Below are positions 54,225-64,000 of a stretch of DNA of 64,000 nt, in pieces; the first letter of the stretch is position 1, and each line of letters begins with the position of its first letter. The stretch lies in assembly GCF_000283155.1 (NCBI RefSeq), contig NW_004454195.1, positions 8,864,758 through 8,928,757 on the forward strand. The letters run 5' to 3'. The notes beneath the pieces are model-generated. The model worked only from the letters and a program-made list of their open reading frames with translations. It did not search any database and had not been told where the DNA came from. The translations under genes and the position numbers were made by a program. This DNA is from Ceratotherium simum simum (Eukaryota > Chordata > Mammalia > Perissodactyla > Rhinocerotidae).

Positions 54225-55247
54225 AACAGATTTGTTAGTCCTAAACTAAATTATTACTTTAGGTTCTAGCCTCAGACTTTATTAGTTCTCGGTAATGTTA
54301 CTATCAAGGCAAATTATTTTAGGAGACAAATTATTCTTCTGATTTATATTATTGCCACTGTTATTCTGTGATTATTGCTACAATTCCCTATTTGGTAAGT
54401 AAACAGAGTTAAAATATTCAGTGGTCACTAGATTGAAACAGAAATTGAATGTCTTTACCAAGAGCATATCCATGTTTTGTAGAGAAAAGGAAAAACATGA
54501 ATAAATGGCATCTTCAGACAATCTTGTAGTCTTCTTTTAGGCAATAGTTCAGCTTCTTCCCCTACTAACTTCTGGACAGGGTTGTTAGCAGGTAATGAAG
54601 TTTAAAGTCAGCTGTTTAAGTTTTCCTTTCTGGCTTTCTCATTCCCCTACTTGAATGCAATAGAAATGAAAGTTACAGGAAAGATAATAACAATATGCCT
54701 AAATAATGAACTGCAGTAAATAGCTATGGTGAATTTATGCCCATAGAAAGGGAGAATTCGAAACAGATGGCTTTTGATTAAAGGTACTTCCTGTAACAGA
54801 TTTCAAGATGAAATTGTTAGTTTAGGAAAGATGATAGATACAATCTCTCTTTAAAAACACTGCTGCTGAGGTGTCTGTTCTTCTGTACTGCCCTCCTCCA
54901 CCCGGAGACCACCACCACCACTCCCTTCTCTATATGAAAAACAACAGTTTTGATGGATAAGAACAAACATTAAAATCTGACATTGGTGATTGGACCATAC
55001 ATCCCTCTGGTTTGTTGACAGGGAACACATCCCCGTTGTAGGGTAACTGTGATTCATGCTAATTCCTGGTCAGGCTGCTACATTGTCTTCATAAATAATT
55101 TGCATCATGGGGTGTTTCTGCATATCTTGTGCTTTTGATGTTATTTTTAGCTAGGATTTTTTTTTTTTTTTTTTTACAATAGCAATTTTTAAAATAGACT
55201 AATCAAGAAATCTCCCCCAGAGTCAGGGAAACAAGTGCTAGGAATAT

Positions 55248-55261
55248 GGGGGGGGGGGGGG
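55248..55261 (+). repeat. G14 homopolymer
   Basis: Fourteen consecutive G bases, followed by TCTGTCTCC. Such tracts can form quadruplex-like structure and are prone to sequencing or assembly errors. Confidence 0.85.
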
Positions 55262-55554
55262 TCTGTCTCCTCTCTTCCCAAGGCATTTTCCTTTGCTGCT
55301 GTTCTCGCTGCTTCTGTCATTACTTTTTGTAACTTTAGTTCTTTGGAATTGCCATTCTTTTTTTCCCTTATGCATCAGGATGTGGCTGTTGGAGTAATTT
55401 ATGTAATGAGAGGCTGCACCACACTGATTTAAAGCAAGCATTGGCTTTTGTGTAAGGCACTGGCTATTGTACACTTAACAAGGAGAACACTATTGGAAAC
55501 TTGAATTATGAGATGGAAAGAGTGTTAACTCTTTCATTTAAAAACATTAGTCTT

Positions 55555-55766
55555 GGGCCGGCCCCGTGGCTTAGCGGTTGAGTGTGTGTGCTCCGCTGCT
55601 GGCGGCCCGGGTTCGGATCCGGGCGCGCACCGACGCACCGCTTCTCCCGCCATGCTGAGGCCGCGTCCCACATACAGCAACTAGAAGGCTGTGCAACTAT
55701 GACATACAACTATCTACTGGGGCTTTGGGGGAAATAAATAAATAAATAAAAATTAAAAAAAAAACA
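55555..55766 (+). mobile_element. ERE SINE, short form, young
   Basis: GGGCCGGCCCCGTGGCTTAG head, GGGTTCGGATCCGGGCGCGC, 'CTAGAAGGCTGTGCAACTAT', 'CTACTGGGGCTTTGGGGGAA' and an (AAAT)n tail. The target duplication AAAAACATTAGTCTT (55540-55554) is repeated exactly at 55767-55781. High CpG content and an exact duplication make it one of the youngest copies here. Confidence 0.96.
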
Positions 55767-55781
55767 AAAAACATTAGTCTT

Positions 55782-56469
55782 TTACAAGTAATCTCTGCAT
55801 CAGCTTGAAGAGGAGTTAGGAAAATACAGAGTAGGAATATAAAAAGCCTGCCATGTTGTTGTCGTGCATAGATGTTCACCACTGTTAGCATTTGAGTGTG
55901 TTTTCTTTCAGAGTATTTTCTGTGCATACACATACAGAATAAATACATGTAGCTTTACAACAATGGAATTGTAATTGATACACTTTTCTTAACCTTCTTT
56001 TCTCACCACGCAGTATGTTGTGAATATCTTTTCTTGTTAATAAATATAGATCTGTGAAATATTTTTATGGCTGCTGAGTTTTCCAGTGCATGAATATAAG
56101 AGTGAAAATTCTCCAATTTCACCAATTGTGCATGCCCTCTCTCCTCCCTCGTTTGCTCTTTTCTGCTGGTATCCATTGTAGACCTCTTGCTCTGCTCCTA
56201 ACTATGATCAGATGAGAAACCTGAATGGGAAGAAATCTAGGAACCCTACTCGATAGAGGTGTACTCTTGGGTTCCCTCCTCACAGTCAGGACTTTTTAGA
56301 GAAATTATTACTCCTTCATCTTGGCTTCCTTCACACAGTTCACCAGGTCTTTAACTGGAAATTTTACTTTTCCTTAGGTTCCCAGCATCTTCTGTTTGCC
56401 TTCCCGCGGGCTGCTGACTCATAACCTCAGCTGTAGTGGGGCTCCCTGTCTCTCATGTCTGTAGCATGG
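55782..56469. other. Mostly single-copy; possible L1 trace
   Basis: 55930-56110 (TACAACAATGGAATTG, 'CTGTGAAATATTTTTATGGC', TGCTGAGTTTTCCAG) faintly resembles an antisense L1 part, but I do not call it firmly. Nothing else is seen. Confidence 0.35.
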
Positions 56470-56815
56470 CCTGGACCTGGCAGAGACTCTTCCTTGCACA
56501 TCATTTTGATTCCATCATGTCCCTTCCCAGTTGTCTAGAGTGACCCCACTCACCTTTCAGATTCCATTTCAAATTCCTGATCGCAGTTCAACACCTCCAG
56601 TCTTTACCATCTTGTGGTCTTTGTCTTGCAGTCAAGTGCGGTGCTCTGCTGACCACTCTTCCCAGGGCGCCCTACCTCTGAACTTTGCACTTGCCATCAT
56701 CTCCATCTGAAACACCGTGTCCTCCCAGTTCTTGACCCATAAACCAGGCCCATCTCGTCTTTCAAACTCTGGCTGGGAGTCATCTTAATGGCATCTTCTC
56801 TGATTAATTCCACTT
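56470..56815 (+). repeat. L2 LINE fragment (sense)
   Basis: 'TGAACTTTGCACTTGCCATC', 'CCATCTCGTCTTTCAAACTC' and 'GGCATCTTCTCTGATTAATT' agree with L2 upstream of its 3' end. Confidence 0.55.
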
Positions 56816-56889
56816 GGCTCTAGCCAGTATCTGGAAAGACATCTGGAGGGAAAGCCTCAAACAGCTGACAGTGCAATTTTGTTTTGTTT

Positions 56890-57920
56890 TTAAATTAACA
56901 GACTTTAATTTTTTTAGAGCAGTTTTAGGTTTACAGAAAAATCAATTGGAAAGTACAGAGAGTTCCCACATTCTCTGCCTGTCTCCTTCCACCAAACACA
57001 GTGTTCTGTTATTAACATCTTGCGTTAGAATGGGCATTTGTTATAATTGATGAAACAATATTGATATATTACTATTAACTGAAGTCTGTAGTTTACAGTA
57101 GGGTTCATTCTTTTTGTTGTACCTTCAAGGGGTTTTGACAAATGTATAATGAAATATGTCCACTATTACAGTATCATACAGAATGGTTTCACTGCCCTAA
57201 AAATCCCTTGTGCTCCATCTGTTCGGCCCTCCCTACCAACCCTTGAACCCCTGATCTTTTTAATATCCCCTTAGTTTTGTCTTTTCTAAAATGTCATATA
57301 GTTGGACTTATACGGTATGTGGCCTTTTTAGATTGGCTTCTTTTACTTAGTAATATACAGTTAAGGATCTTCCATGTCTTTTCGTGGCTTGTAGCTCCTT
57401 TCTTTTTACCGCTGAATAATATTCCATTGTCTGGATGTAACACAGTTTATTTATCCATTCACGTAGTGAAGGACATCTTGGTTGCTTCCAGGTTTTGGCA
57501 ATTATGAATAAAGCTGCTATGAACATCCACGTGCAGGTTTTTATGTGAACATAAGTTTTCACCTCCTTTGGATAAATACCAAAGAGTGTGATTGCTGGAT
57601 CATATGGTAAGAGTATATTTCATTTTGTAAGAAATTGCCAAATTGTCTTCCAAAGTGTGTGTACCATTTTGCATTCCCTCCAGCAGTGAATGAGATGTCG
57701 CGCCACAACCTCACCAGCGTCTGGTGTTGTCAGTGTTTTGGATTTTGGCCGTTCTGATAGGTGTGCAGTGGTATCTCATTGTCGGTTAATTTGAAATTCC
57801 CGAGTGACACATGATGTGGAGCATCTTTTCATATGCTTACTTGCCATCTATAGATCTTTAGTGAGGTGTCTGTTCAGGTTTTTTGCCCATTTTTTAATGG
57901 GATTGTTTCTTTTCTAATAG
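56890..57920 (-). mobile_element. 5'-truncated L1 LINE, ~1 kb
   Basis: Antisense L1 with 'GAGCAGTTTTAGGTTTACAG', 'GTACAGAGAGTTCCCACATT', 'TTCTTTTACTTAGTAATATA', 'GCTGAATAATATTCCATTGT', 'GATTGCTGGATCATATGGTA' and 'GGTATCTCATTGTCGGTTAA' in order. It covers the 3' UTR and ORF2 end. The frames within (57277-57507 plus, 57347-57562 minus) are L1 relics. The minus frame contains EYYSAVKR, from the ORF2 end. Confidence 0.93.
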
Positions 57921-57959
57921 TGCAGTTTTTCTACAGCTCGAGTGTTGCTGTTACTTCTT

Positions 57960-58110
57960 CTTTACTTCAGGTTGGTTCTTCCTACTCTGTTAGATTGTGT
58001 GCTACTTGAAGGCATGCTCTCTTCCTTGGTAAACCCATCTGCCTCCCAGAGCATTCTCCATGCAATACCTGCCCAGTAAATGTAGTCTTCCCAACCCAGT
58101 GCCCAGCACG
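57960..58110 (+). repeat. L2 LINE 3' end
   Basis: 'GATTGTGTGCTACTTGAAGG' then 'CAATACCTGCCCAGTAAATG' resemble the sense L2 end. Confidence 0.45.
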
Positions 58111-58929
58111 TGTTTTCCTGAACTCAGGGCTGGTTTTCAGCAAATTAGGACCATTTCATATATCTTTCCCACTCCCTCTGACTGCCATACGTATTCTTTC
58201 AATATATAGCAGTGATGTTCACTTGAGCCCTCTGCGTGTGGGCTTATGTACTTCTTTATGTATCCAGGCTGCTTATTTGTTACAGTATCCAAGACAAGAG
58301 CAAGAATCAAGAATGTAGAAGACGCTAGTTTGCATAGCACAGTTCTCAGCATTTAGGTGCATTTCTGAATCTGAAATGGTGTTAAGTTTAAGAAATTCCT
58401 TGATTCCTTTGCATTAATTCCTAAGTTTTACTTTTTGCTGTATGATTTAATAGCATATTTTAAAAATGTTGTTTCTAATGCCTATTTCGTTTTACCTGCT
58501 GACCACAAAAGTCATTTTAACTTCACTAAGTCTGAAAGCACTAAGTCTACAGCAATAAGAAAGGTACAGAGTATTAGCCAATTTGTATATAATGCTATGA
58601 ATTGGATGTTTTATATATGCAATAATAATTAACATGGGGGGAAGGCAATACAAATTAGTGAAATTTCTGAATCATTGATTACACTATAGATAATGTGGAG
58701 CTTCCCAACCCAGTGTGTTCCAAATGGGCTACGGGTATGTCAAGGTATTGATCACCTCAGCCCCTGGCAGGGGGCTTGACCACTTATGCTAGTATACCAT
58801 TGCCCAGGTATTATTTTCTATGTAAGTTGTGCTACTGGAGAGAGAGAGAAGAAAGGGGACAGGGGAGAGAGTCCCAGCACACACTGGCATAATGTGGAGT
58901 GGGGAAAACAGTGACTTAGAATTCAAAAG
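58111..58929. other. Single-copy sequence
   Basis: No gene or repeat is recognised. Confidence 0.4.
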
Positions 58930-59025
58930 AATCCACTTCATTGTCAGCTCTCTGACAGCTCTGTCCTCACACCTCAAACAGTGCTTGGTACATAGTAAGT
59001 GCTCAATAAATATTTACCTATTTAG
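58930..59025 (+). repeat. L2 or MIR 3' end
   Basis: 'CAGTGCTTGGTACATAGTAA' and 'GTGCTCAATAAATATTTACC' form the shared MIR/L2 end. The sequence to the left is too decayed to decide. Confidence 0.6.
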
Positions 59026-59270
59026 TTCATGAAACATACCTGCATAATAAATTCATTGAGCATCTTAACCCTCTCTGTTTCTGTTTCTAGAGTGGAAAAT
59101 ATAATTTATTTTGATATAACAGATATAAATTTATATGTAGACAGTAGGGCTCTTGTTGTGACCTAAATGGACATAACACATGCCCAGTCTGTGGCATGGT
59201 GCCTGGTATAGAGTAGAGGATCCATTTGGTTTCTTCTCACCCTCTCTCATTTGAATCGCTTTTAAGTATG

Positions 59271-59301
59271 GATGGTGGTGATGGTGATGATGATGATGAT
59301 A
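59271..59301 (+). repeat. (GGT/GAT)n trinucleotide repeat
   Basis: GGTGGTGATGGTGATGATGA pattern. An imperfect microsatellite. Confidence 0.88.
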
Positions 59302-59309
59302 AAAATGGT

Positions 59310-59540
59310 ATAATTTGCCTACAGTTTATAAAATTCATTGCCTTACACTGATGTAATCCTCAGAGAATTCTTAGACAAGTATTTCTTTTTACTTCCGTTT
59401 TAATAAATGATGAAACTGGTGCTCAGAAAAGTTAAATGATTATATGAGATTGCACAAATGGTAAGTGACATAAACAGAATTGAACCCAGCTATTTTAATT
59501 TTTTAACTTCAAATCTCAAGGACTTTCCACTCTACCAAAC
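59310..59540 (-). repeat. MIR SINE
   Basis: 'GATGTAATCCTCAGAGAATT', AATAAATGATGAAACTGGTG, 'CTCAGAAAAGTTAAATGATT' and 'GAATTGAACCCAGCTATTTT' follow the antisense MIR. Confidence 0.75.
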
Positions 59541-60299
59541 ATAATAAAGTTTAATCTAGAGTCACTTTAAAAACTAGGCCACTTTCTATTAGCATGTTAT
59601 TTGATGTAAATGATGGTGATAAAGTAGATTTAAGAATGCCTAAATGAGATAAACATTCCTAAACCTTTTAAAAAAAAAACATAGCCAGTGAAAATGAGGC
59701 TTAAGCTCAATGCTAGTGAGAATCTTTAAATTCTAAATCTTGAGGTTCTGCATTAGTAGTGGAGCTTTAATGTGAATTAATTGTCTGTAACATTTTCAAA
59801 AGAAAATGATAAAAGCATAAACCTACATACTATTATAAAACGTGGTGAGGTGACATGAGATGAGAATAGATGATGTACTGTGAGAACAAGAAGGATGTGA
59901 AGAGGCAGGTCTATGTAGATACTTTAAATATATTTGATGCCATCCTTTTGACAGGAAGGAATGTCTTTAAAATCTCACATAAGAGAGAGGGAAAAAAATC
60001 AGCAATATCTCTTCTCTTTTTACTCTTTCATTTGAATGCTCTGTTGCTTGGTCTACTCTGGTTGTGATTCACAAATGCATTTTCAGAAACTACCCTCCTA
60101 CTGTTTTTTTTTTAATGAAATATTTAATTTTTCCTCTGAAGACTGACACACAATCATTGGGACATGAGATGGATACCCCTAAATCTTCCCGTTTTTTTAG
60201 CTGAATTTAATTTTATACTGAGTACAAAATCTGGAAAGGTTTATTTTCTCATAAGGTACAATTCATTAGCAGTTATGGACATCACATATTTATCCCTGC
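59541..60299. other. Single-copy AT-rich sequence
   Basis: No gene or repeat is recognised. Confidence 0.4.
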
Positions 60300-60410
60300 A
60301 TTTATTAATTCTCCAAATATTTATTGAATGCCAGCAATAGGCCTTGCACCGAGAGAAGAAAACATAATCTTTGGCCTCAAGAAACTCACAGTGTCAGCTA
60401 TGGTGCTTTG
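60300..60410 (-). repeat. L2 LINE 3' end (antisense)
   Basis: 'CAAATATTTATTGAATGCCA', GCAATAGGCCTTGCACC and 'CTTTGGCCTCAAGAAACTCA' are the complement of the L2 end. Confidence 0.72.
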
Positions 60411-61354
60411 TTCACTGAACATCTTGTTTTTCTTACACCGAATTCCAAGCCTTCTCTCTATGGATACAGTTGAATGTTGTTGGCCGACTTCTCTTTGCTA
60501 TAGTAAGCATCCATCTTGCTCATCCACCACATTACAAGCTCATGAGTTGTAGAAAAAGGGAAAGAGAATGTATGAGTGGCTTGGCATTTGGTCCTCTGGG
60601 CAGAAGACCGTCCCAGTGATGCTGAGAGAGACGCTGCCACCACTGTTCCCTGGGCATGCTGACAACATTTTCTAGACATAGGGGAAACATATCTTTGGCA
60701 TCTTAGAAAGACAAAGAAAGCAAGACTAAAGATAGAACACAGGGGGATGACAACCTTTTAACTTTTAAACAACCATGTTTCAGTTCAGTTTGTTCTGTTG
60801 GCTTCGAGAAGGGGAAAAAAAAGAGAGAAAACTCTAATTACAAACCCCACGTTTCTTTCAGCTATACTATTTTCAATCCTATATAATTTGTACAGCTGAA
60901 GTGGCAAATGCTTGCTTTTAAATGTGAAGAGAAGGTGCCCTCATTTAATGCTTAGAAAAGATTGACTTTGATTTAAACAAAAGGAAGATTCTCCAGGGCC
61001 TAATGATTCATGATTTGTAATCATCAAGGAGCAGCCATTTTGTTCTCCACGGCTCTGGCCCTTGGAGGAGCCTGCCTTTCTTTTCACCCTTGCTCTCCCA
61101 CCTCCTGTGTTCTTTCTCTTCTTGGATCAGGTGAGTTCACAGACGACCACTAAAGCAGGGCTCAAAGAGGTTAGGATGAGGACACAGGGCTGGATTTCTG
61201 GAAGGGCCTCTCCATGACTCTCAGGAACATGGGTAGCTACATCCCTCTCCTGTAAAGTCTATTCTCGAGACAGAACTTTGATCTCTGTGGCTGGAGCAGC
61301 CTGGTTAGCATTTCTACAAAGTCCCAAGAGGGTGGAAGCTATTGAATGCTTCGT
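60411..61354. other. Single-copy; candidate conserved element at 60890-61080
   Basis: The 60890-61080 part is repeat-free and dense in factor-like words: GACTTTGATTTAAAC (TCF/LEF-like), 'CCTAATGATTCATGATTTG' and TAATCATCA (homeodomain-like), and GCCATTTTG. A CAG|GTGAGT donor-like site lies at 61127-61135. Function is inference from composition only. Confidence 0.35.
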
Positions 61355-61570
61355 AAGGGGCTAAGTGATTTTTATATGTTATTTTTTATGAGATATAAAG
61401 GCATGCTGACAAACTCTTAGGTGGATATTGCCATCTCCGTGTTGCAGATAAGAGAGGCTCAATGAAACGGAAGTGAGTCAGCTCGAAGTTACCCTGCTAA
61501 TAATAAACATGCTGGCTTTGACCCGAAGTCTCTCTGAGTAATAAACCCATGCCCTCTCTCTACCACAGCG
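61355..61570 (-). repeat. MIR SINE
   Basis: 'GATATTGCCATCTCCGTGTT', GCAGATAAGAGAGGCTCAATG, 'GCTGGCTTTGACCCGAAGTC' and 'CCCATGCCCTCTCTCTACCA' follow antisense MIR, with its usual ...ACCACTACGC-type end. Confidence 0.72.
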
Positions 61571-63464
61571 CATTCCTTCGCTGGAATCAGCACTCGATGG
61601 GAAAGGTGGTGTCAGGGGCCACATCATTGCTGGCAGATGACACTATTTCTACCCCCTGAGAACCTGTCCATGTGTGTAAACACGTGTCACGTCAATGATT
61701 GCTCCAGCCCTTCACCTACTTGACTCCAAACACGTGAAAAAAGGGAAGATTAAATGCATCATCAATACATTACTTATATCTAAGTGTTTGCTGTTATGTG
61801 GGAGAACAGTTCCCCAAGAACTCATTCTTTTTCTTATGCTTTTCTTTCCCATATTTAGGAAAGAAAATGTAGGTTTATTTATATAGCTACAGCAGTAACC
61901 ACTCACAGGTCCAAATATCATTCATCACCTTTACTTGGTGATTTACGGATATTTTTCATGTCAACTCCTTTTTCAAACGCAATCTTATGTGAAACCTCAA
62001 AATGATAAAGGGAAATTTTGTTAGTATGATGTTTGTTAGATTTCAATGTATAATGCTGACTTGTAAAACCAAGAAAAAAAGAACAATGGGGCTTTGTGAT
62101 GAACACAGAAATTTGAAATCAGTGTTACAGATGACAGCTGCAGGCTTCTCGAACTTCAGTTTCCAATTTATTCTCTTTTGTTGTTGTTGATTTTGTGTTT
62201 TTTTTTAATATTGTGGCACAGTATTGAGAAAATCTTGGTTCCCTAAAGTAAGGAGTTGCAAATAATAAGACGTTTTATTTTTTGAAACAGCTACCTTGCA
62301 ATCTTAGGATATTTTTTCACTTAAACTTATCCACTTAAACTTATCCACTTAAAACTTGTTCACTTAAAACAAAAGGAAGAGTAGAAACGGCTTCTTTCAA
62401 AGTTGAAATCATTAACAGTATGAAACAATTTGCAGTTTTTAATTGGTAAGGCTGCAATTTGGGGAACCAATGATAGCTTCCTCATCTAGTCTAAGTCTTC
62501 TACTAGAGGCAGAAAACACTTTTCGAATGATAACATTAATGAGATGCTCATTGATGTCCTTAAAAAAAGAAAGGAAGAAACTTACAAGCCTGAGGATCCA
62601 TCACTGTCTATTCAGTTTCAGAAGGCACAATTTACCTTGTTTCACTTGGTGAGCCCAATCTTTGACTTCGAATTTCATACTGACAGTTTGCTACCATAAG
62701 CATGGTTACCTGTGATACTTCAATGCCAATAAATCAATTTTGTTACGTCATTTTATGCTACCGACTTACTTATTATATTCCAAAATCCACTGAGGACGAG
62801 AATCAGGCTGTGTTGTCTGGCTTTAGCCAATTGTTGAACACATTGTCCCCATGCTATACTAGGGTGCTTACCTGTGAAATTGCATGTGAGTGGACATAGG
62901 GAGACCTTAAGTTTATACATTAAAAAAGAAAAAAATAAGGGTAGAGCTACAACCTTTCTAATTAAAGGATGACAAATATATGTACCGAGATGACAGGAGA
63001 AACTATTTTGAGATCTGCACAAACCTGGCTGTATGTGTTGGCCCATGTGTCTCCACCAGGTCAGAATGGAAGTTACATTTAATTACCAGGGTGACTAAGA
63101 CTCTCACTTCTGGAGAACTTTACTGTCATCTCCTTTGACGCTCCCAACAACATAAAATCAATTAAATATTAAAGATTTAGAGTCTTACAATCAAAATTGT
63201 ATTAATTTGGGGATTAAAGAATTAAGGAAACACTTTGTGCTAGAAAGAACACTTTAGAATTCTCTCCGCTAGGGATGTTGCAGGCACAGTGGTTTGGATG
63301 CCCCCACACACATCTGCTATAGACTTTCCTCTTGTGCCTTAGTCTAGCTCAATGGTTTTCAAACTTCATTGTTGGAGATAATTATTGCACAGGGTGGTAT
63401 AAACAAAAACCTTCTATACTTTCGTTGATAGGCACTATAGGGGACTTTTATTCATTCAGTGTTA
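61571..63464. other. Single-copy AT-rich sequence
   Basis: No gene is recognised. A short tandem repeat lies at 62319-62370. 'CAATGGTTTTCAAACTTCAT' at 63350 faintly resembles a MER5 terminus, but the body is missing. Confidence 0.4.
62319..62370 (+). repeat. Short tandem repeat, 14-15-bp unit
   Basis: CACTTAAACTTATC occurs twice exactly, then CACTTAAAACTTGTT and a partial CACTTAAAAC. This is a local slippage product. Confidence 0.85.
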
Positions 63465-64000
63465 CTTATGGAGTGCCTTCTCTGTGCCAGGACTCTTATA
63501 GGTGCTCTTACAGGAGCAGTGAACCAAGTTCCTGCCTTTGAGAAGCTTCGGTCTAGTGTGGAAGACAGACATTAAACAAACAAGGGATCTGTGGTGTCAT
63601 GTCCACTGTGATGAATGCTCTGAAGGAAATGTAAAGTGAGATAAGAATCAGAGTGGCAGAGGAAAGAGGGAGGGCCCCTCTTTTAGACAGGATGATCAGG
63701 GAGAGACAACATTTTAGCAGAGACTCGAATGAAGGGAACACATTTTATGATTTGCCGGAGGAGAAGCATTCTAGGTAGGAACAGGATTGTGTCTGGCACG
63801 TGAAAAAGAACACGGAGGCCAGTGTGCCAGAGCAGAACAAAGGAAGGAGGGGGCAGGAAATGGAGGTGTCGCACAGTTGGGATCAGATCCTATAGGGCCT
63901 TCTAAGCCTTGATGAGGACCAGGCCTGTATATGTCACCATAAATGTGGTGGGAAGCCACTGAAAGGTTTGAGTAGAAGAGTATTGGAATCTGATTGACAG
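63465..64000 (-). repeat. L2 LINE (antisense), continues past window
   Basis: 'ACTTATGGAGTGCCTTCTCT', 'CCTGCCTTTGAGAAGCTTCG', 'GGAGGCCAGTGTGCCAGAGC', 'GGGATCAGATCCTATAGGGC' and 'GGGAAGCCACTGAAAGGTTT' follow antisense L2 from its 3' end inward. The window ends inside the element. Confidence 0.85.

Larger units (their letters stand above)
53591..55539. other. Single-copy sequence with palindrome and homopolymers
   Basis: No gene or repeat family is recognised. Contains the palindrome at 54199, a T19 run at 55159-55177 and a G14 run at 55248-55261. Confidence 0.45.

Noticed and set aside
60970..61135. Possible exon ending at the CAG|GTGAGT site
   Set aside because: The only upstream acceptor-like site (TTCTCCAG) has a poor pyrimidine tract. 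A donor alone is not enough.
63348..63420. Further MER5-type terminus
   Set aside because: Only about 20 bases resemble the terminal repeat and no body or second terminus follows.

Overview
This is vertebrate, clearly mammalian, nuclear DNA. It has no bacterial-style gene organisation, and the open frames on both strands are short, overlapping and without recognisable domains. The best clue to the species is eleven copies of a tRNA-derived SINE whose head reads GGCCGGCCCCGTGGC and which carries 'TCTACTGGGGCTTTGGGG' and/or 'GATGTTAGCTCAGGGC' modules. This is the ERE family of perissodactyls, so the window is most probably from a horse, ass or zebra. Primate Alu, rodent B1/B2 and ruminant BovB/BovA elements were not seen. 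The older layer (L2, MIR, MER5A, MLT1-like LTR, L1M-type L1) is shared by placental mammals.

No protein-coding gene can be supported. Two exon-like segments are flanked by good splice signals: 884-944 (61 bp, one open frame) and 37747-37875 (129 bp, mostly closed frames, so UTR-like or lncRNA-like). The window is best read as a large intron or intergenic block around a regulated gene, possibly touching alternative 5' exons. I cannot name the gene.

Layout. 1-4960: mostly single-copy with one MIR. 4964-9238: repeat-rich (ERE, L2, MIR, an old LTR-like element, L2, ERE). 9240-13170: mostly single-copy, with two CTCF-like cores and the second copy of an unnamed 170-bp module whose first copy lies inside an L2 at 8484-8650. 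13172-16090: stacked L2 copies broken by MER5A, an ERE and an L1. 16090-20580: AT-rich and single-copy. 20581-21260: L1 end, ATCC microsatellite and L2. 21260-24680: mostly single-copy. 24684-28205: an L1 with an ERE inside it, then three more EREs. 28976-29329: a likely solo LTR. 31085-34044: old L2, an old unnamed element split by an MLT1-like LTR, and MER5A. 34053-46970: mostly single-copy with scattered L2/MIR and the 129-bp exon-like segment. 46973-53590: EREs, MIRs, a split L2 and an L1. 53590-64000: single-copy blocks alternating with ERE, L1, L2 and MIR.

Nothing here points to an undescribed gene system. The most unusual items are the duplicated module (8484-8650 and 10988-11160), the two exon-like segments, four perfect short inverted repeats, and the nested insertions that give a relative insertion order. 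All family names come from memory of consensus sequences, without a database search. 'Single-copy' means that I recognised no repeat there.
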